NCBI RefSeq assembly: GCF_002104795.1
Contig: NZ_NCXO01000022.1
Coordinates: forward strand, 1-62,577
DNA: 62,577 bases
Reading direction: 5' to 3'
DNA from: Mycolicibacillus koreensis
Lineage (GTDB): Bacteria > Actinomycetota > Actinomycetes > Mycobacteriales > Mycobacteriaceae
The number at the start of each line of letters is the position of its first letter. Position 1 is the first letter of the stretch. Under the pieces are notes generated by a model. The model was not told where the DNA came from. It ran no database searches and was given only the letters and a program-made list of their open reading frames with translations. Positions 35,844 through 44,199 of the stretch are shown in pieces. The translations under genes and the position numbers were made by a program.

Positions 35844-37384
35844 TGGTCGCTACCCCCCATCCCGTGCGGAGTGATGAACGGCGCCGGCAGTTGCGGGCCC
35901 GGTCCCGGCGGGGCGGGCGGGGCGTTCACCGGCGGTGGCGGCGGCGCCGGCGGCGGGTACGGCCCGGCGGCCGGCCCGACCGGTTCGGTGCGCGCCCCCG
36001 GCGGGGCCTCCGGCAGCGGCACCGGGGTGCCCGGCACGTTCGGTGGGGTCTCCCCGGGCAGCCCGGCGATCGGCATGCCCGGGCCCGGCGGCGGGCCGGT
36101 GGGGTCCATCGGCAGGTTCACCACGTCGGGACCCGGGTAGCCGCCGGGCACCGGGCCGTAGGGGCCCTGGTTGAGCCCGGCGCACGGCAGCGGGTTGTTG
36201 GGGCGGGGCAGCGCGTCGGCGGTCGGGGTGTAGGAGCACGGCGAGCCGGGCACCACCGCCGGACCCGGGTGGTCCGGGGTGCCCTCCAACAGTTCCGGCG
36301 CCGGCGGCGGGGCGCCGTTGGGGAACCGGGTGCCGTTGGGGTCGGGCCACTGGAATTCGGGTAGCCCCGCACCGCGCCAGAAGTTCTCCGGGTCGATGCC
36401 GCGTTTCTTAAACGCCGCGTCGACGAACGGTTGCAGCACCTGGTAGGGCAGCAGGTTGACGATCATCACCTTGAAGTAGGGCCCGGACGCGATCGCCTCG
36501 TTGAGCGCGCCGAGGAACTTCGCCGCGTTGATGAACGACTGCGCCAGGTCGCCGCGGCGCTCGTTGAGCAGGTCGGTGAGCACGCGCAACTGTTCGAGCA
36601 GGTGGTTGAAGTTGGGGTTGTCGTCGATGAACCCCTGCACCTGCTGGGAGACGGCGGTGACGTTGACCAGCAGCGTGTCGATCGCCCGGCCGCGCTGGTT
36701 GAACGCCGCCAGCAGGGTCTGGGCGTTGACCAGCAGGTCGTTGATCTGTTCGCTGCGGTTGCCCAGCACCCCGGCGATCTTGTTGGCCTGGGCCAGCAGG
36801 TGGGTGATCTGGTCGTCGCGTTTGCCGATGGTGTCGGAGAAGTCGGCGACCCCGTCGAGTGCGGCGCTCAGGTGCGGGTGGGTCTCGTCGATGGTGTCGG
36901 CGAGCACCCGCAGCGACTCCCGTACGGCGTTGATGTCCCAGTTGGCGGCGTTTCTGGTGATGTCGGAGTAGGCGTCGTAGATCTGATACGGGGTGGTGCT
37001 CTGCGCCAGCGGCAGGGTGGCGCCGGGGCGCAGCGTGGTGGCCCCGCGCGGCTCCACCTCGAGCACCTTTCTCCCCAGGATGGTGTCGGTGCGGATCCGC
37101 AGCCGACTCTCGGTGCCGATCGTGTTGCTGCCCAGGGAGAACTTCATCACCACGTGGTCGCCGTCGATCTCGATGCCCTGCACCTTGCCGACGTCGAACC
37201 CGGCGATGCGCACCTTGTCGCCGGTGTTGATCCCGCCGGTGTCGGTGAACTGGCCGTAGTAGCTGGGCCGGGCCAACAGCATCGGCACGCTGGTCATGCT
37301 CTGCCCGAACAGCACCACCAGCACGGTGACGATGATGCCCAGCAGGCCGAGGCGGGACCGGTTGGGCGGTTCGAGGGTTCTCAT
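35840..37384 (-). CDS. mce1C: Mce1C lipid-transport protein
   Basis: A 514-residue Mce protein, the same size as M. tuberculosis Mce1C (515). The ATG at 37384 overlaps the mce1B stop (ATGA); an in-frame ATG four codons earlier is less likely. The MlaD domain contains NTGDKVRIAGFDVGKVQGIE. The last 150 residues are a Pro/Gly-rich tail (PAPPPPPVNAPPAPPGPGP) that could reach through the peptidoglycan. Confidence 0.95.
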   Translation of the reverse strand: MRTLEPPNRSRLGLLGIIVTVLVVLFGQSMTSVPMLLARPSYYGQFTDTGGINTGDKVRIAGFDVGKVQGIEIDGDHVVMKFSLGSNTIGTESRLRIRTDTILGRKVLEVEPRGATTLRPGATLPLAQSTTPYQIYDAYSDITRNAANWDINAVRESLRVLADTIDETHPHLSAALDGVADFSDTIGKRDDQITHLLAQANKIAGVLGNRSEQINDLLVNAQTLLAAFNQRGRAIDTLLVNVTAVSQQVQGFIDDNPNFNHLLEQLRVLTDLLNERRGDLAQSFINAAKFLGALNEAIASGPYFKVMIVNLLPYQVLQPFVDAAFKKRGIDPENFWRGAGLPEFQWPDPNGTRFPNGAPPPAPELLEGTPDHPGPAVVPGSPCSYTPTADALPRPNNPLPCAGLNQGPYGPVPGGYPGPDVVNLPMDPTGPPPGPGMPIAGLPGETPPNVPGTPVPLPEAPPGARTEPVGPAAGPYPPPAPPPPPVNAPPAPPGPGPQLPAPFITPHGMGGSDQ

Positions 37385-38421
37385 TTCGGCGTGCACCTCC
37401 CCGACGGCTGCTGGGTGAGCCGGACGGTGCGCACCGGACCGCCGGGCTGCAGGCCGTTGAGCTTCAACGAGATGTCACAGAGATAGAAGTTGAAGAAGTC
37501 CCCGTAGATCCCGCCGGAGCGCCCGATCAGGTTGAGGTTCTCCGGGAAGTCGTGCATCTGCTTGTCCAGCCGGTCACGCTGCTCCACCAGCGGGCCGGTC
37601 ACGGTCTCCAGGTGGCCCAGGTCGGTCTGCAGGGCGGGACGGTTGTCGGCGAGCAGCCCGGCCAGGGTGCCCGCGGCGTTGCTGATGTTGACGGTGCCCT
37701 CGGCCAGCGGATCGGCCTGGTCGTTGAGCCCGGTGATCAGCTCCTCGAAGTCGTTGACGGTCTGGTCGAACTCCTTCTGGTGGCGCACCGTGGTGTCGAG
37801 CACCGTGTTGAGGTTGGTGATCACCTCGCCGATCGCGCGGTCCCGCTCGGCGAGATGCGCGGTGAGCTGCGCGGTCTGGTCGAGGATGTCGTTGATGGTG
37901 CCCCCCTGCCCCTGGAACACGGTGACGATCGAGGTGGCGATGGTGTTCACCTTCTCCGGGTCCAGCGACTTCAGCAGCGGCTTGAACCCGCCGATCAGCG
38001 CGTCGAGGTCCAGCGCGGGGGTGGTGCGCGAGGCGGGGATGAACCCGCCGGGCGCCAGGATCCGCTCGGAGCCCTCCCCGTCGCCGCGCTCCAACTCCAG
38101 GTAGCGGTTCCCGATCAGGTCCAGATAGCGGATGCTGGCGGTCGTCGACTGGTACAGCGGCACCGACCGGTCGACGTCGAAGTCGACGACGGCGCGTTTC
38201 CCGCCGTCGACGAGCCGGATGTCCTTCACCTTGCCGATCTCCACGCCGGAGGCCCGGACGAACTGGCCGTTGCGCAGCCCGGAGACGTTGTCGAACTCCG
38301 CGGAGTAGCGCTGGGTGCGGTCGAAGCGCACCTGCCCGAACACCACGACGATCATCGCGCTGAACACCAGCAGCACCACCGCGACGATGCCGAGTTTGAC
38401 CGCAGTACCAGTGATTCTCAT
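37381..38421 (-). CDS. mce1B: Mce1B lipid-transport protein
   Basis: A 346-residue Mce protein, the same length as M. tuberculosis Mce1B. The start MRITGTAVKLGIVAVVLLVF runs straight into the anchor, and the ATG overlaps the mce1A stop. The MlaD domain includes NGQFVRASGVEIGKVKDIRL and RYLDLIGNRYLELERG. It is the shortest subunit and lacks a tail. Longer upstream frames lie within mce1A and are not used. Confidence 0.95.
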   Translation of the reverse strand: MRITGTAVKLGIVAVVLLVFSAMIVVVFGQVRFDRTQRYSAEFDNVSGLRNGQFVRASGVEIGKVKDIRLVDGGKRAVVDFDVDRSVPLYQSTTASIRYLDLIGNRYLELERGDGEGSERILAPGGFIPASRTTPALDLDALIGGFKPLLKSLDPEKVNTIATSIVTVFQGQGGTINDILDQTAQLTAHLAERDRAIGEVITNLNTVLDTTVRHQKEFDQTVNDFEELITGLNDQADPLAEGTVNISNAAGTLAGLLADNRPALQTDLGHLETVTGPLVEQRDRLDKQMHDFPENLNLIGRSGGIYGDFFNFYLCDISLKLNGLQPGGPVRTVRLTQQPSGRCTPK

Positions 38422-39662
38422 GGGTTGATCGTGTTCTCCCCGTACTGGCGTCCCCACACGTACTCGGTGAACATCGGCTGGCCGAGCTCGAAGTGGTTGT
38501 AGGGCGCGAGGCTGGCCCCGGAGTCGACCACCAGCGTCGGCGCCGGCCACAGATCCTTGGTGATCGGCTGCCAGCAGCCCGGCGCCCCGCCCGGCCCGCC
38601 GCGGGCGTTCAGCCGCGGCAGGTTGTCCGGATAGATGTAGGGGTTGGGCGCCCCGATGATCGTGGTGGAAGTCCGCAGCGAATACCCGTTGTGCCCACCG
38701 AAGGTGGCGTTGACCTTCGGGGCCACATCGTGGAAGTTGCGCAGCATGCAGAAGAACTCGGGGCTGTAGGTGTCCAACAGCCGCGCGGTGATGCCCAGGT
38801 CCTCGGCCCCGCGCACCAGGTACGGCCCGCCGCGGTTGACGATGTCCTCACCGGTGTTGCCGAACCCGACCGCCGAGAGCAGCGCGGCGTCGACGTCGCT
38901 CTCGTGTTCGCGCAGGGTCGCCACCGTGGTCAACGCGTTGGTCAGCGCGTCCCACAGTTCCGGGGAGGCGTCGGCGTAGACGTCGGCGGTGGTGGCCAGC
39001 GCCTGCAGGTCGTGGCGGAACTGCGGCATCCGCGGGTTGACGTCGTCGAAGATGTCGTTGGCGTTGACCAGCGCGGCACCGAACTTGTCGCCGAGGCCGG
39101 TCAGCGCCTCCGCGGCCGCGCTCAGCGTCAGGTTCAGCTTCACCGGGTCGATCTTCTCCGACAGGTCCATGATCGTCTCGAAGACCGTGTTGATCTCGGT
39201 GGTGACCGAGCGCGCGTCGATCACATGCGCCGGGGTGATCCGCTCCGGGCTGGGATCCTCGGCTTTCGGCACCGTCAGCGACACGTATTTGTTGCCGAAC
39301 ACCGTGGTGGCCAGGATGTTGCCCTCGACGTTCGCCGGGATCACCCGCAGGTATTTCGGCCGCACGTCCAGCACGAACCGGGCCGCCGACGTCCCGTCCT
39401 CCTGCACCTCGGAGATGCTGGCCACCTTGCCGATCTGCACTCCGTTGTAGGTGACCGGGGCGCCGGGGTCCATCACCAGTCCGGCGCGCGCGGACAGCAT
39501 CGTCAGCGAGGTGGTGGGGGTGAACCCGCCGCGGAACTGCACGTAGACCAGCCCGGTGATCACCGCGATCGTGGTCAGGAACACCACCGCGGCCACCTTG
39601 TAGGGCGGAACCCGGGGTTCGTTGAGCGGTTTGAGCGCCTTCGACGCGACAGGATGGTTCAT
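38418..39662 (-). CDS. mce1A: Mce1A lipid-transport protein
   Basis: A 414-residue Mce protein, about 40 residues shorter than M. tuberculosis Mce1A (454), mainly at the C-terminus. The anchor lies near residues 23-45. The MlaD domain contains ARAGLVMDPGAPVTYNGVQI, the GLVM pattern of classical MceA, and TTVFGNKYVSLTVP. A conserved C-terminal block reads NPYIYPDNLPRLNARGGPGG. It starts 4 bases after yrbE1B. In the tuberculosis group Mce1A is surface-exposed and promotes cell entry; in this organism only the lipid-import role is safe to state. Confidence 0.95.
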   Translation of the reverse strand: MNHPVASKALKPLNEPRVPPYKVAAVVFLTTIAVITGLVYVQFRGGFTPTTSLTMLSARAGLVMDPGAPVTYNGVQIGKVASISEVQEDGTSAARFVLDVRPKYLRVIPANVEGNILATTVFGNKYVSLTVPKAEDPSPERITPAHVIDARSVTTEINTVFETIMDLSEKIDPVKLNLTLSAAAEALTGLGDKFGAALVNANDIFDDVNPRMPQFRHDLQALATTADVYADASPELWDALTNALTTVATLREHESDVDAALLSAVGFGNTGEDIVNRGGPYLVRGAEDLGITARLLDTYSPEFFCMLRNFHDVAPKVNATFGGHNGYSLRTSTTIIGAPNPYIYPDNLPRLNARGGPGGAPGCWQPITKDLWPAPTLVVDSGASLAPYNHFELGQPMFTEYVWGRQYGENTINP

Positions 39663-39666
39663 GGCG

Positions 39667-40536
39667 CTACATCGTCAGGTTGAAGTTGGGGTTGGTGCCA
39701 TACAGCGCCAACGCGAACAACAGGACCACCACCTGCACCGACACCAGCGAGAACCGCATCGACCGGCCGACGGCCTCGCCGACGCCGACCGGGCCGCCGT
39801 GGGCGGTGTAGCCGTAGTAGCAGTGGGTGAGCATCACCACCGCCGCGACGATGATGATCTGGGCGAACGACCAGAACACGTCCTCGGGGCGCAGGAACGT
39901 GCGGAAGTAGTGGTCGTAGGTCCCCGAGGTCTGCCCGTACATGACGGTGGTGACCAGCTGCGGGGAGACGAACGACATCAGCATCGCCGCGGTGTACAGC
40001 GGCACGATCACCACCAGCCCGGCCACGACCCGGGTGGAGGTCAGATAGGCGATCGACTTGATGCCCATCACCTCCAGGGCGTCGATCTCCTCGCTGATGC
40101 GCATCGCGCCGAGCTCGGCGGTCGCCCCGGCGCCGACGGTGGCGGCCAGCGCGATCCCGGTGACCACCGGCGCGGCCAGCCGCACGTTGATCAGCGCGGC
40201 GAAGAACCCGGTGAACACGTCGATCCCGATGTAGCCCAGCGAGGCGAAGCCCTGGATGGCGACCAGCGAGCTGCCGGCCAGGGTGACGAAGGCGACGATC
40301 GCGACGGTGCCGCCGACGACGGCCATCGCGCCGGCGCCCATCCCGATCTCGGCGACCAGCCGCAGCGTCTCGCGTCGGTAGCGGCGCAGCGCCCAGCCGA
40401 TCTGGCCGAGGCTGACCACCATGAACCAGGCCAGCGCGCCGATCCGGTCCAGGCCGCGCCCGATCGCCCCCGGGTAGCGGCGGATGTTCGCCGCGGCCCG
40501 CGGGAAACGGGTGCGCAGCACGGCGGCGGTACTCAT
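39667..40536 (-). CDS. yrbE1B: YrbE1B permease of the Mce1 fatty-acid importer
   Basis: A 289-residue MlaE/YrbE permease, the same length as in M. tuberculosis. The coupling motif is seen as LGAMRISEEIDALEVMGIKS. About five membrane segments are visible. With YrbE1A it forms the inner-membrane channel. It lies 3 bases after yrbE1A and 4 before mce1A. Confidence 0.96.
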   Translation of the reverse strand: MSTAAVLRTRFPRAAANIRRYPGAIGRGLDRIGALAWFMVVSLGQIGWALRRYRRETLRLVAEIGMGAGAMAVVGGTVAIVAFVTLAGSSLVAIQGFASLGYIGIDVFTGFFAALINVRLAAPVVTGIALAATVGAGATAELGAMRISEEIDALEVMGIKSIAYLTSTRVVAGLVVIVPLYTAAMLMSFVSPQLVTTVMYGQTSGTYDHYFRTFLRPEDVFWSFAQIIIVAAVVMLTHCYYGYTAHGGPVGVGEAVGRSMRFSLVSVQVVVLLFALALYGTNPNFNLTM

Positions 40537-40539
40537 CGG

Positions 40540-41349
40540 CTACGTCCCCGTTCCGAACCGCACACCGATGGTCGTCAACACCACGTTGACGGCGTACAGC
40601 GCGATCACGCACAACACCACCGTCTCGTTGACCGCGGTGCCCAGGCCCTTGGATCCACCGCGCACCGTCAGTCCCCGGTAGCAGCCGACCAGCCCGGCGA
40701 TCAGGCCGAAGATCGCCGCCTTGACGGTGGCGATGACCACCTCGGGCAGCCCGGTGATCAGCGTCAGCGACGCCAGATAGCCGCCGCCGGAGACGTTTTG
40801 CATGTAGACGCCGAAGATGAACCCGCCGACCAGACCGACCACGATCACCAGACCGTTGAGCAGGGTGGCGACGAAGGTCGCGGCGATCACCCGGGGCACC
40901 ACCAGCCGGTGGATCGGGTCGATGCCGAGCACCTCCATCGCGTCGATCTCCTCGCGGATGGTGCGCGCGCCGAGGTCGGCGCAGATCGCGGTGGACGCCG
41001 CCCCGGCGACCACGAGCACCGTGGTCAGCGGACCCAACTGGGTGACCGCACCGATCGCGGCCCCGGCGCCGGAGATGTCGGAGGCGCCGACCTGGCCGAG
41101 CAGGATGTTCAGCGTGAAGATCAGCAGCACGGTCAGCGGGATCGACACCGCGATCGTCGGCAGGATCGCCACCCGCATCACGAACCAGCACATCAGGATC
41201 AGCTCGCGCCACTGGAACGGCGGGACGAACAGCGCTTTGCCGGTGAGCACGCACATCCGGAAGAAGCCGCCGACGAGGGTGAGCGGGGCGTCGAGGCGGT
41301 CGCGCACCGCACTGACCACGCCGGGACGGTGGTCGACGGTGGCGGTCAT
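40540..41349 (-). CDS. yrbE1A: YrbE1A permease of the Mce1 fatty-acid importer
   Basis: A 269-residue MlaE/YrbE permease (265 in M. tuberculosis). The coupling motif is TIREEIDAMEVLGIDPIHRL, and the C-terminal RGLTVRGGSKGLGTAVNETV block is identical in my memory to the tuberculosis protein. The ATG at 41349 has only a weak ribosome site (CGGAG). It overlaps the stop of a short upstream frame (ATGA), so its translation may be coupled. It is separated from fadD5 by 165 bases that could hold an internal promoter. Confidence 0.96.
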   Translation of the reverse strand: MTATVDHRPGVVSAVRDRLDAPLTLVGGFFRMCVLTGKALFVPPFQWRELILMCWFVMRVAILPTIAVSIPLTVLLIFTLNILLGQVGASDISGAGAAIGAVTQLGPLTTVLVVAGAASTAICADLGARTIREEIDAMEVLGIDPIHRLVVPRVIAATFVATLLNGLVIVVGLVGGFIFGVYMQNVSGGGYLASLTLITGLPEVVIATVKAAIFGLIAGLVGCYRGLTVRGGSKGLGTAVNETVVLCVIALYAVNVVLTTIGVRFGTGT

Positions 41350-41402
41350 GGCCGGGCTCCGGTGCCGCCGCGCGGGCCGTCGGGTCGCAGTGCGTCGGTC
41401 AC
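41346..41402 (-). CDS. Possible short leader frame before yrbE1A
   Basis: A GTG at 41402 with the purine run GAGGGAAGGGGG ending 4 bases before it opens an 18-codon frame (MTDALRPDGPRGGTGARP). Its TGA overlaps the yrbE1A ATG. The same frame is open back to an ATG at 41465, which lies just after TACAGT on this strand. The better ribosome site of the leader than of yrbE1A is consistent with translational coupling. It could also be chance in GC-rich DNA. Confidence 0.3.
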   Translation of the reverse strand: MTDALRPDGPRGGTGARP

Positions 41403-41514
41403 GGCGCCCCCTTCCCTCGCGATCTGCCCGCTGACCACATATTCATCGGCTGTAACCGAGCTCATAGGACTGTACCCGATCGGATTCGCGGCCCACATTG
41501 GATCGGCCCGATTC
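41403..41514 (-). promoter_or_regulatory. Possible internal promoter between fadD5 and yrbE1A
   Basis: The gap is less GC-rich than its surroundings. Reading leftward, TACAGT (41474-41469) lies 3 bases before an ATG at 41465. I see no clear -35. An internal promoter in the fadD5-yrbE1A gap of M. tuberculosis has been described, to my knowledge, so conservation is plausible. Confidence 0.4.
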
Positions 41515-43143
41515 TCAGCGCGCGTCGGGGGTTTGCTGTGCGGGGTGGCCATAGCGGGCCCGCAGCTCGGTTTTGAGCACCTTGCCCGACGGGTTGCGCG
41601 GCAGCGACTCGACGACCTCCAGGGCCTTCGGATGCTTGTAGCGGGCCAGCCGCTCGGCGAGGAAACCCTCCAGGTCGGCCAGCGCGATCTGCTTGCCCAC
41701 CGCCGCCACCGCGACCGGGATCTCGCCCCACTTGTCGTGGGGCCGCCCGATCACGGCGACCTCGACGATGTCGGGGTGGGCGGCCAGCGCGTTCTCCACC
41801 TCCGCGCAGTAGATGTTCTCCCCACCGGAAATGATCATGTCCTTTTTGCGGTCCACCACCCACACGTAGCCGTCGGCGTCCAACCGCACCAGGTCCCCGG
41901 AGTGGAACCAGCCCCCGGCGAACGCCTCCGCCGTGGCCTTCGCGTTGTTCCAGTAGCCGCTCATCAGGGTGGGGGCGCGGTAGACGATCTCGCCGACCTC
42001 CCCGAGCGGGACGTCGTTCATCTCGTCGTCGACGACGCGGGCCGCCACCGTCGGGATCACCCGGCCCACCGAGCCGAGCTTGGTCAGCGCGTCCTCGCCG
42101 AGCAGCATGCACGTCACCGGCGACATCTCGGTCTGGCCGAAGGCGGCCAGGATCGCGGTGCCGGGGAACGTCTCGGCCATCTGCCGCAGCAGCGTGTCGG
42201 AGGCCGGGGCGGCTCCCCACGACATGGTCCGCAACCGCACGTCGCGGGGGTTGGCCTGCTGTTCGGCGCAGACCGCCTGCCACTGGGCGGGCACCAGGAA
42301 GATGCCGGTGACCCCTTCGGCGGCGAGCACGTCGAGCAGCGCCCCGGGGTCGAACGCCCCCAGCGGGTGGATGACGGTCGGGGTGCCCAGCAGCATCCCG
42401 GGCAGCAGGTTGCCGACCCCGGCGATGTGGAAGAACGGCACCCCGATGAACCCGACGTCGTTCATGCTGGCGCCGGCGGTGTAGATCGCGGTCATGGTCT
42501 GACCGGTGAGGTTGGTGTGGGTCAGCACCGCGCCCTTGGGGTGCCCGGTGGTGCCGGAGGTGTACATGATCAGCGCCGGGGCGTCGGCGGGGACGTCGAC
42601 GCGCGGATGCGGCGCACCGGTTTCGGCGATCAGATCCTCATAGCCGAGGCAGCCGACCATGCCCTCGCCGCTGTCGGCACCGGCCACCACGATCGTCTCG
42701 AGCACCGGCGCGATCTCGCGGGTGGCGGTGGCCGCCGCCACCAGCGCCGGTTCGGTGACCAGCACCCGCGCCGTGCAGTCCTCGACCAGAAACGCCAGCT
42801 CCGGTGGGGCTAGCCGGAAGTTCACCGGAACCGCGATCGCCCCGAGCATGTTCGCGGCGAGCACCGCCTCGACGAACTCGGGACGGTTGAGCATCAACAC
42901 CATCACCCGGTCGCCGTAGCCGACGCCGCGCCGGTGCAGCGCGTCGGCCAGCGCGGTGACCCGGGTGTGCAGCTGCGCCCAGGTGATCGTCGCACCGACG
43001 TAGCGCAGCGCCGGGGCGTCGGGCTGCATCAGCGCGTGGCGCTGCAACTGGGTGATCCAGTGCTGCCGACGCGACAGGTAGGGCTGTTCGTCGAGGCTCG
43101 GCGGAACCCCCGGGATCGGGGCTGCGGTCTGTGATGCGGTCAA
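41515..43143 (-). CDS. fadD5: Fatty-acyl-CoA / AMP ligase FadD5
   Basis: A 542-residue ANL-superfamily adenylating enzyme. The P-loop-like motif is MYTSGTTGHPKGAV, followed by AAFGQTEMSP. The acceptor-binding end reads YVWVVDRKKDMIISGGENIY, and the catalytic Lys is in PSGKVLKTELR. FadD5 activates long-chain fatty acids to acyl-CoA and starts the mce1 operon in M. tuberculosis; it is cytosolic. The start is a TTG with GAAGGG 10 bases upstream; the alternative is a GTG at 43185 with a poorer context. An exact 11-base direct repeat (TCGTGCGGCTC, twice, 43160-43181) lies just before the start. The gene mce1R, expected between fadD5 and TB18.5, is missing. Confidence 0.92.
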   Translation of the reverse strand: MTASQTAAPIPGVPPSLDEQPYLSRRQHWITQLQRHALMQPDAPALRYVGATITWAQLHTRVTALADALHRRGVGYGDRVMVLMLNRPEFVEAVLAANMLGAIAVPVNFRLAPPELAFLVEDCTARVLVTEPALVAAATATREIAPVLETIVVAGADSGEGMVGCLGYEDLIAETGAPHPRVDVPADAPALIMYTSGTTGHPKGAVLTHTNLTGQTMTAIYTAGASMNDVGFIGVPFFHIAGVGNLLPGMLLGTPTVIHPLGAFDPGALLDVLAAEGVTGIFLVPAQWQAVCAEQQANPRDVRLRTMSWGAAPASDTLLRQMAETFPGTAILAAFGQTEMSPVTCMLLGEDALTKLGSVGRVIPTVAARVVDDEMNDVPLGEVGEIVYRAPTLMSGYWNNAKATAEAFAGGWFHSGDLVRLDADGYVWVVDRKKDMIISGGENIYCAEVENALAAHPDIVEVAVIGRPHDKWGEIPVAVAAVGKQIALADLEGFLAERLARYKHPKALEVVESLPRNPSGKVLKTELRARYGHPAQQTPDAR

Positions 43144-43218
43144 CGGGGTACATCCCTTCTCGTGCGGCTCTCGTGCGGCTCTCACGCGACAATGTGGGTC
43201 GATGCGGCGCTCACGCGG

Positions 43219-43656
43219 TCAGGAGGCCAATTCTTCGGCGCGTCTTTTCAGGGCGTCGGCCAGATGATCCAAGGCGTTGTTCACCAGTTTTTTGACCATC
43301 GGTTTGGGGACACTCATCTCGGTCTCGACGTCCATGTCGACGGTGAGCAGCGCGGTGGCACCCAAACTCACCACCGAGAACAGCTGCTCCTGTTTGCTGA
43401 ACAGCTCGCCCTGCTGCATGACGGTCTGGATCTGGTTGGGTGCGGGGTAGTACACCGCCTGGATGTAGGTGCCCGCGAACCCGGAGACCTCGGCGTCCAG
43501 GCGCACCTGACTGGGCCGTCCGTCGTCGTAACGGGCCAGCACCCACAGTCCTTTGACTTCGTCGTTCCACTGCGGATATGCCTCGAAGTCGGCGACGATC
43601 GCCATGATCGCGGCGGCGTCGGCGGCGACCTCCACGGTCTTGCTCACGATCGGCAT
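43219..43656 (-). CDS. SRPBCC / START-like protein TB18.5 (Rv0164-like)
   Basis: A 145-residue cytosolic protein of the polyketide-cyclase/SRPBCC fold, which has a deep hydrophobic cavity. Landmarks are VSKTVEVAADAAAIMAIVAD at the start, FEAYPQWNDEVKG, and the long C-terminal helix KPMVKKLVNNALDHLADAL. The ligand is unknown; a lipid or isoprenoid is typical of the fold. In M. tuberculosis (Rv0164) it is separated from fadD5 by the divergently read mce1R. Here fadD5 follows directly after 75 bases on the same strand, so the two may be co-transcribed. Confidence 0.92.
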   Translation of the reverse strand: MPIVSKTVEVAADAAAIMAIVADFEAYPQWNDEVKGLWVLARYDDGRPSQVRLDAEVSGFAGTYIQAVYYPAPNQIQTVMQQGELFSKQEQLFSVVSLGATALLTVDMDVETEMSVPKPMVKKLVNNALDHLADALKRRAEELAS

Positions 43657-43711
43657 GCGCAGAGCATATCGACGCGGTCGTCGCGGTGGGTTAGCGCGGT
43701 CACACCTGCGC

Positions 43712-44185
43712 TCACACCACGGCGGTGGCCATCAGCTCCCGCAGCGGGTCGGGAATCGGCACCGGACGCCGGCCGACCCGGTCGATGTAGACGTGCACCC
43801 AGTGACCCAACGCGGTGATCGGTTGCGCCGCCACCGATTCCGGTTCGGCGGCGCAGAACACCCCCAGCCGGTAGGTGACGCTCGAGCGGCCCAGCCGGGT
43901 CACCGCCAACCCGACGAGCAGCTGCTGCGGGAACGCCAGATCCGCCAGATAGCGGCAGCCCGATTCCGCGACCACGCCCAGCGCCGGGGCGGCGAGCGGA
44001 TCCCAGTCCACCCGGGTGCCGATCCAGCCGTTGATCGCGGTGTCGAACAACTGGTAGTACACGGCGTTGTTGAGATGGCCGAACATGTCGTTGTCGGCCC
44101 AGCGGGTGCCGACCGGCCAGTGCACCGGAAAGTCACCACCGGTAAGCGAATCGGGCGCGGCCGGCACCGCGGGACTGTCGGTCAT
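43712..44185 (-). CDS. Hot-dog acyl-CoA thioesterase (Rv0163-like)
   Basis: A 157-residue protein of the 4HBT thioesterase family. The catalytic Asp lies in TRWADNDMFGHLNNAVYYQL, the standard active-site motif. It would release fatty acid from acyl-CoA. It is 55 bases upstream of TB18.5 on the same strand, so thioesterase, TB18.5, fadD5 and mce1 form one directional array. Its ATG lies only 14 bases from that of the divergent alcohol dehydrogenase gene. Confidence 0.92.
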   Translation of the reverse strand: MTDSPAVPAAPDSLTGGDFPVHWPVGTRWADNDMFGHLNNAVYYQLFDTAINGWIGTRVDWDPLAAPALGVVAESGCRYLADLAFPQQLLVGLAVTRLGRSSVTYRLGVFCAAEPESVAAQPITALGHWVHVYIDRVGRRPVPIPDPLRELMATAVV

Positions 44186-44199
44186 GGTTGTATTCCACC

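Noticed and set aside
39622..42813. A 1063-codon plus-strand open frame
   Set aside because: It runs antisense through mce1A, yrbE1A/B and fadD5 and has the His/Asp/Gln/Arg composition of shadow frames; no domain is visible.
43144..43218. A remnant of mce1R between TB18.5 and fadD5
   Set aside because: Only 75 bases are present, with a short direct repeat and no trace of GntR helix-turn-helix coding on either strand.
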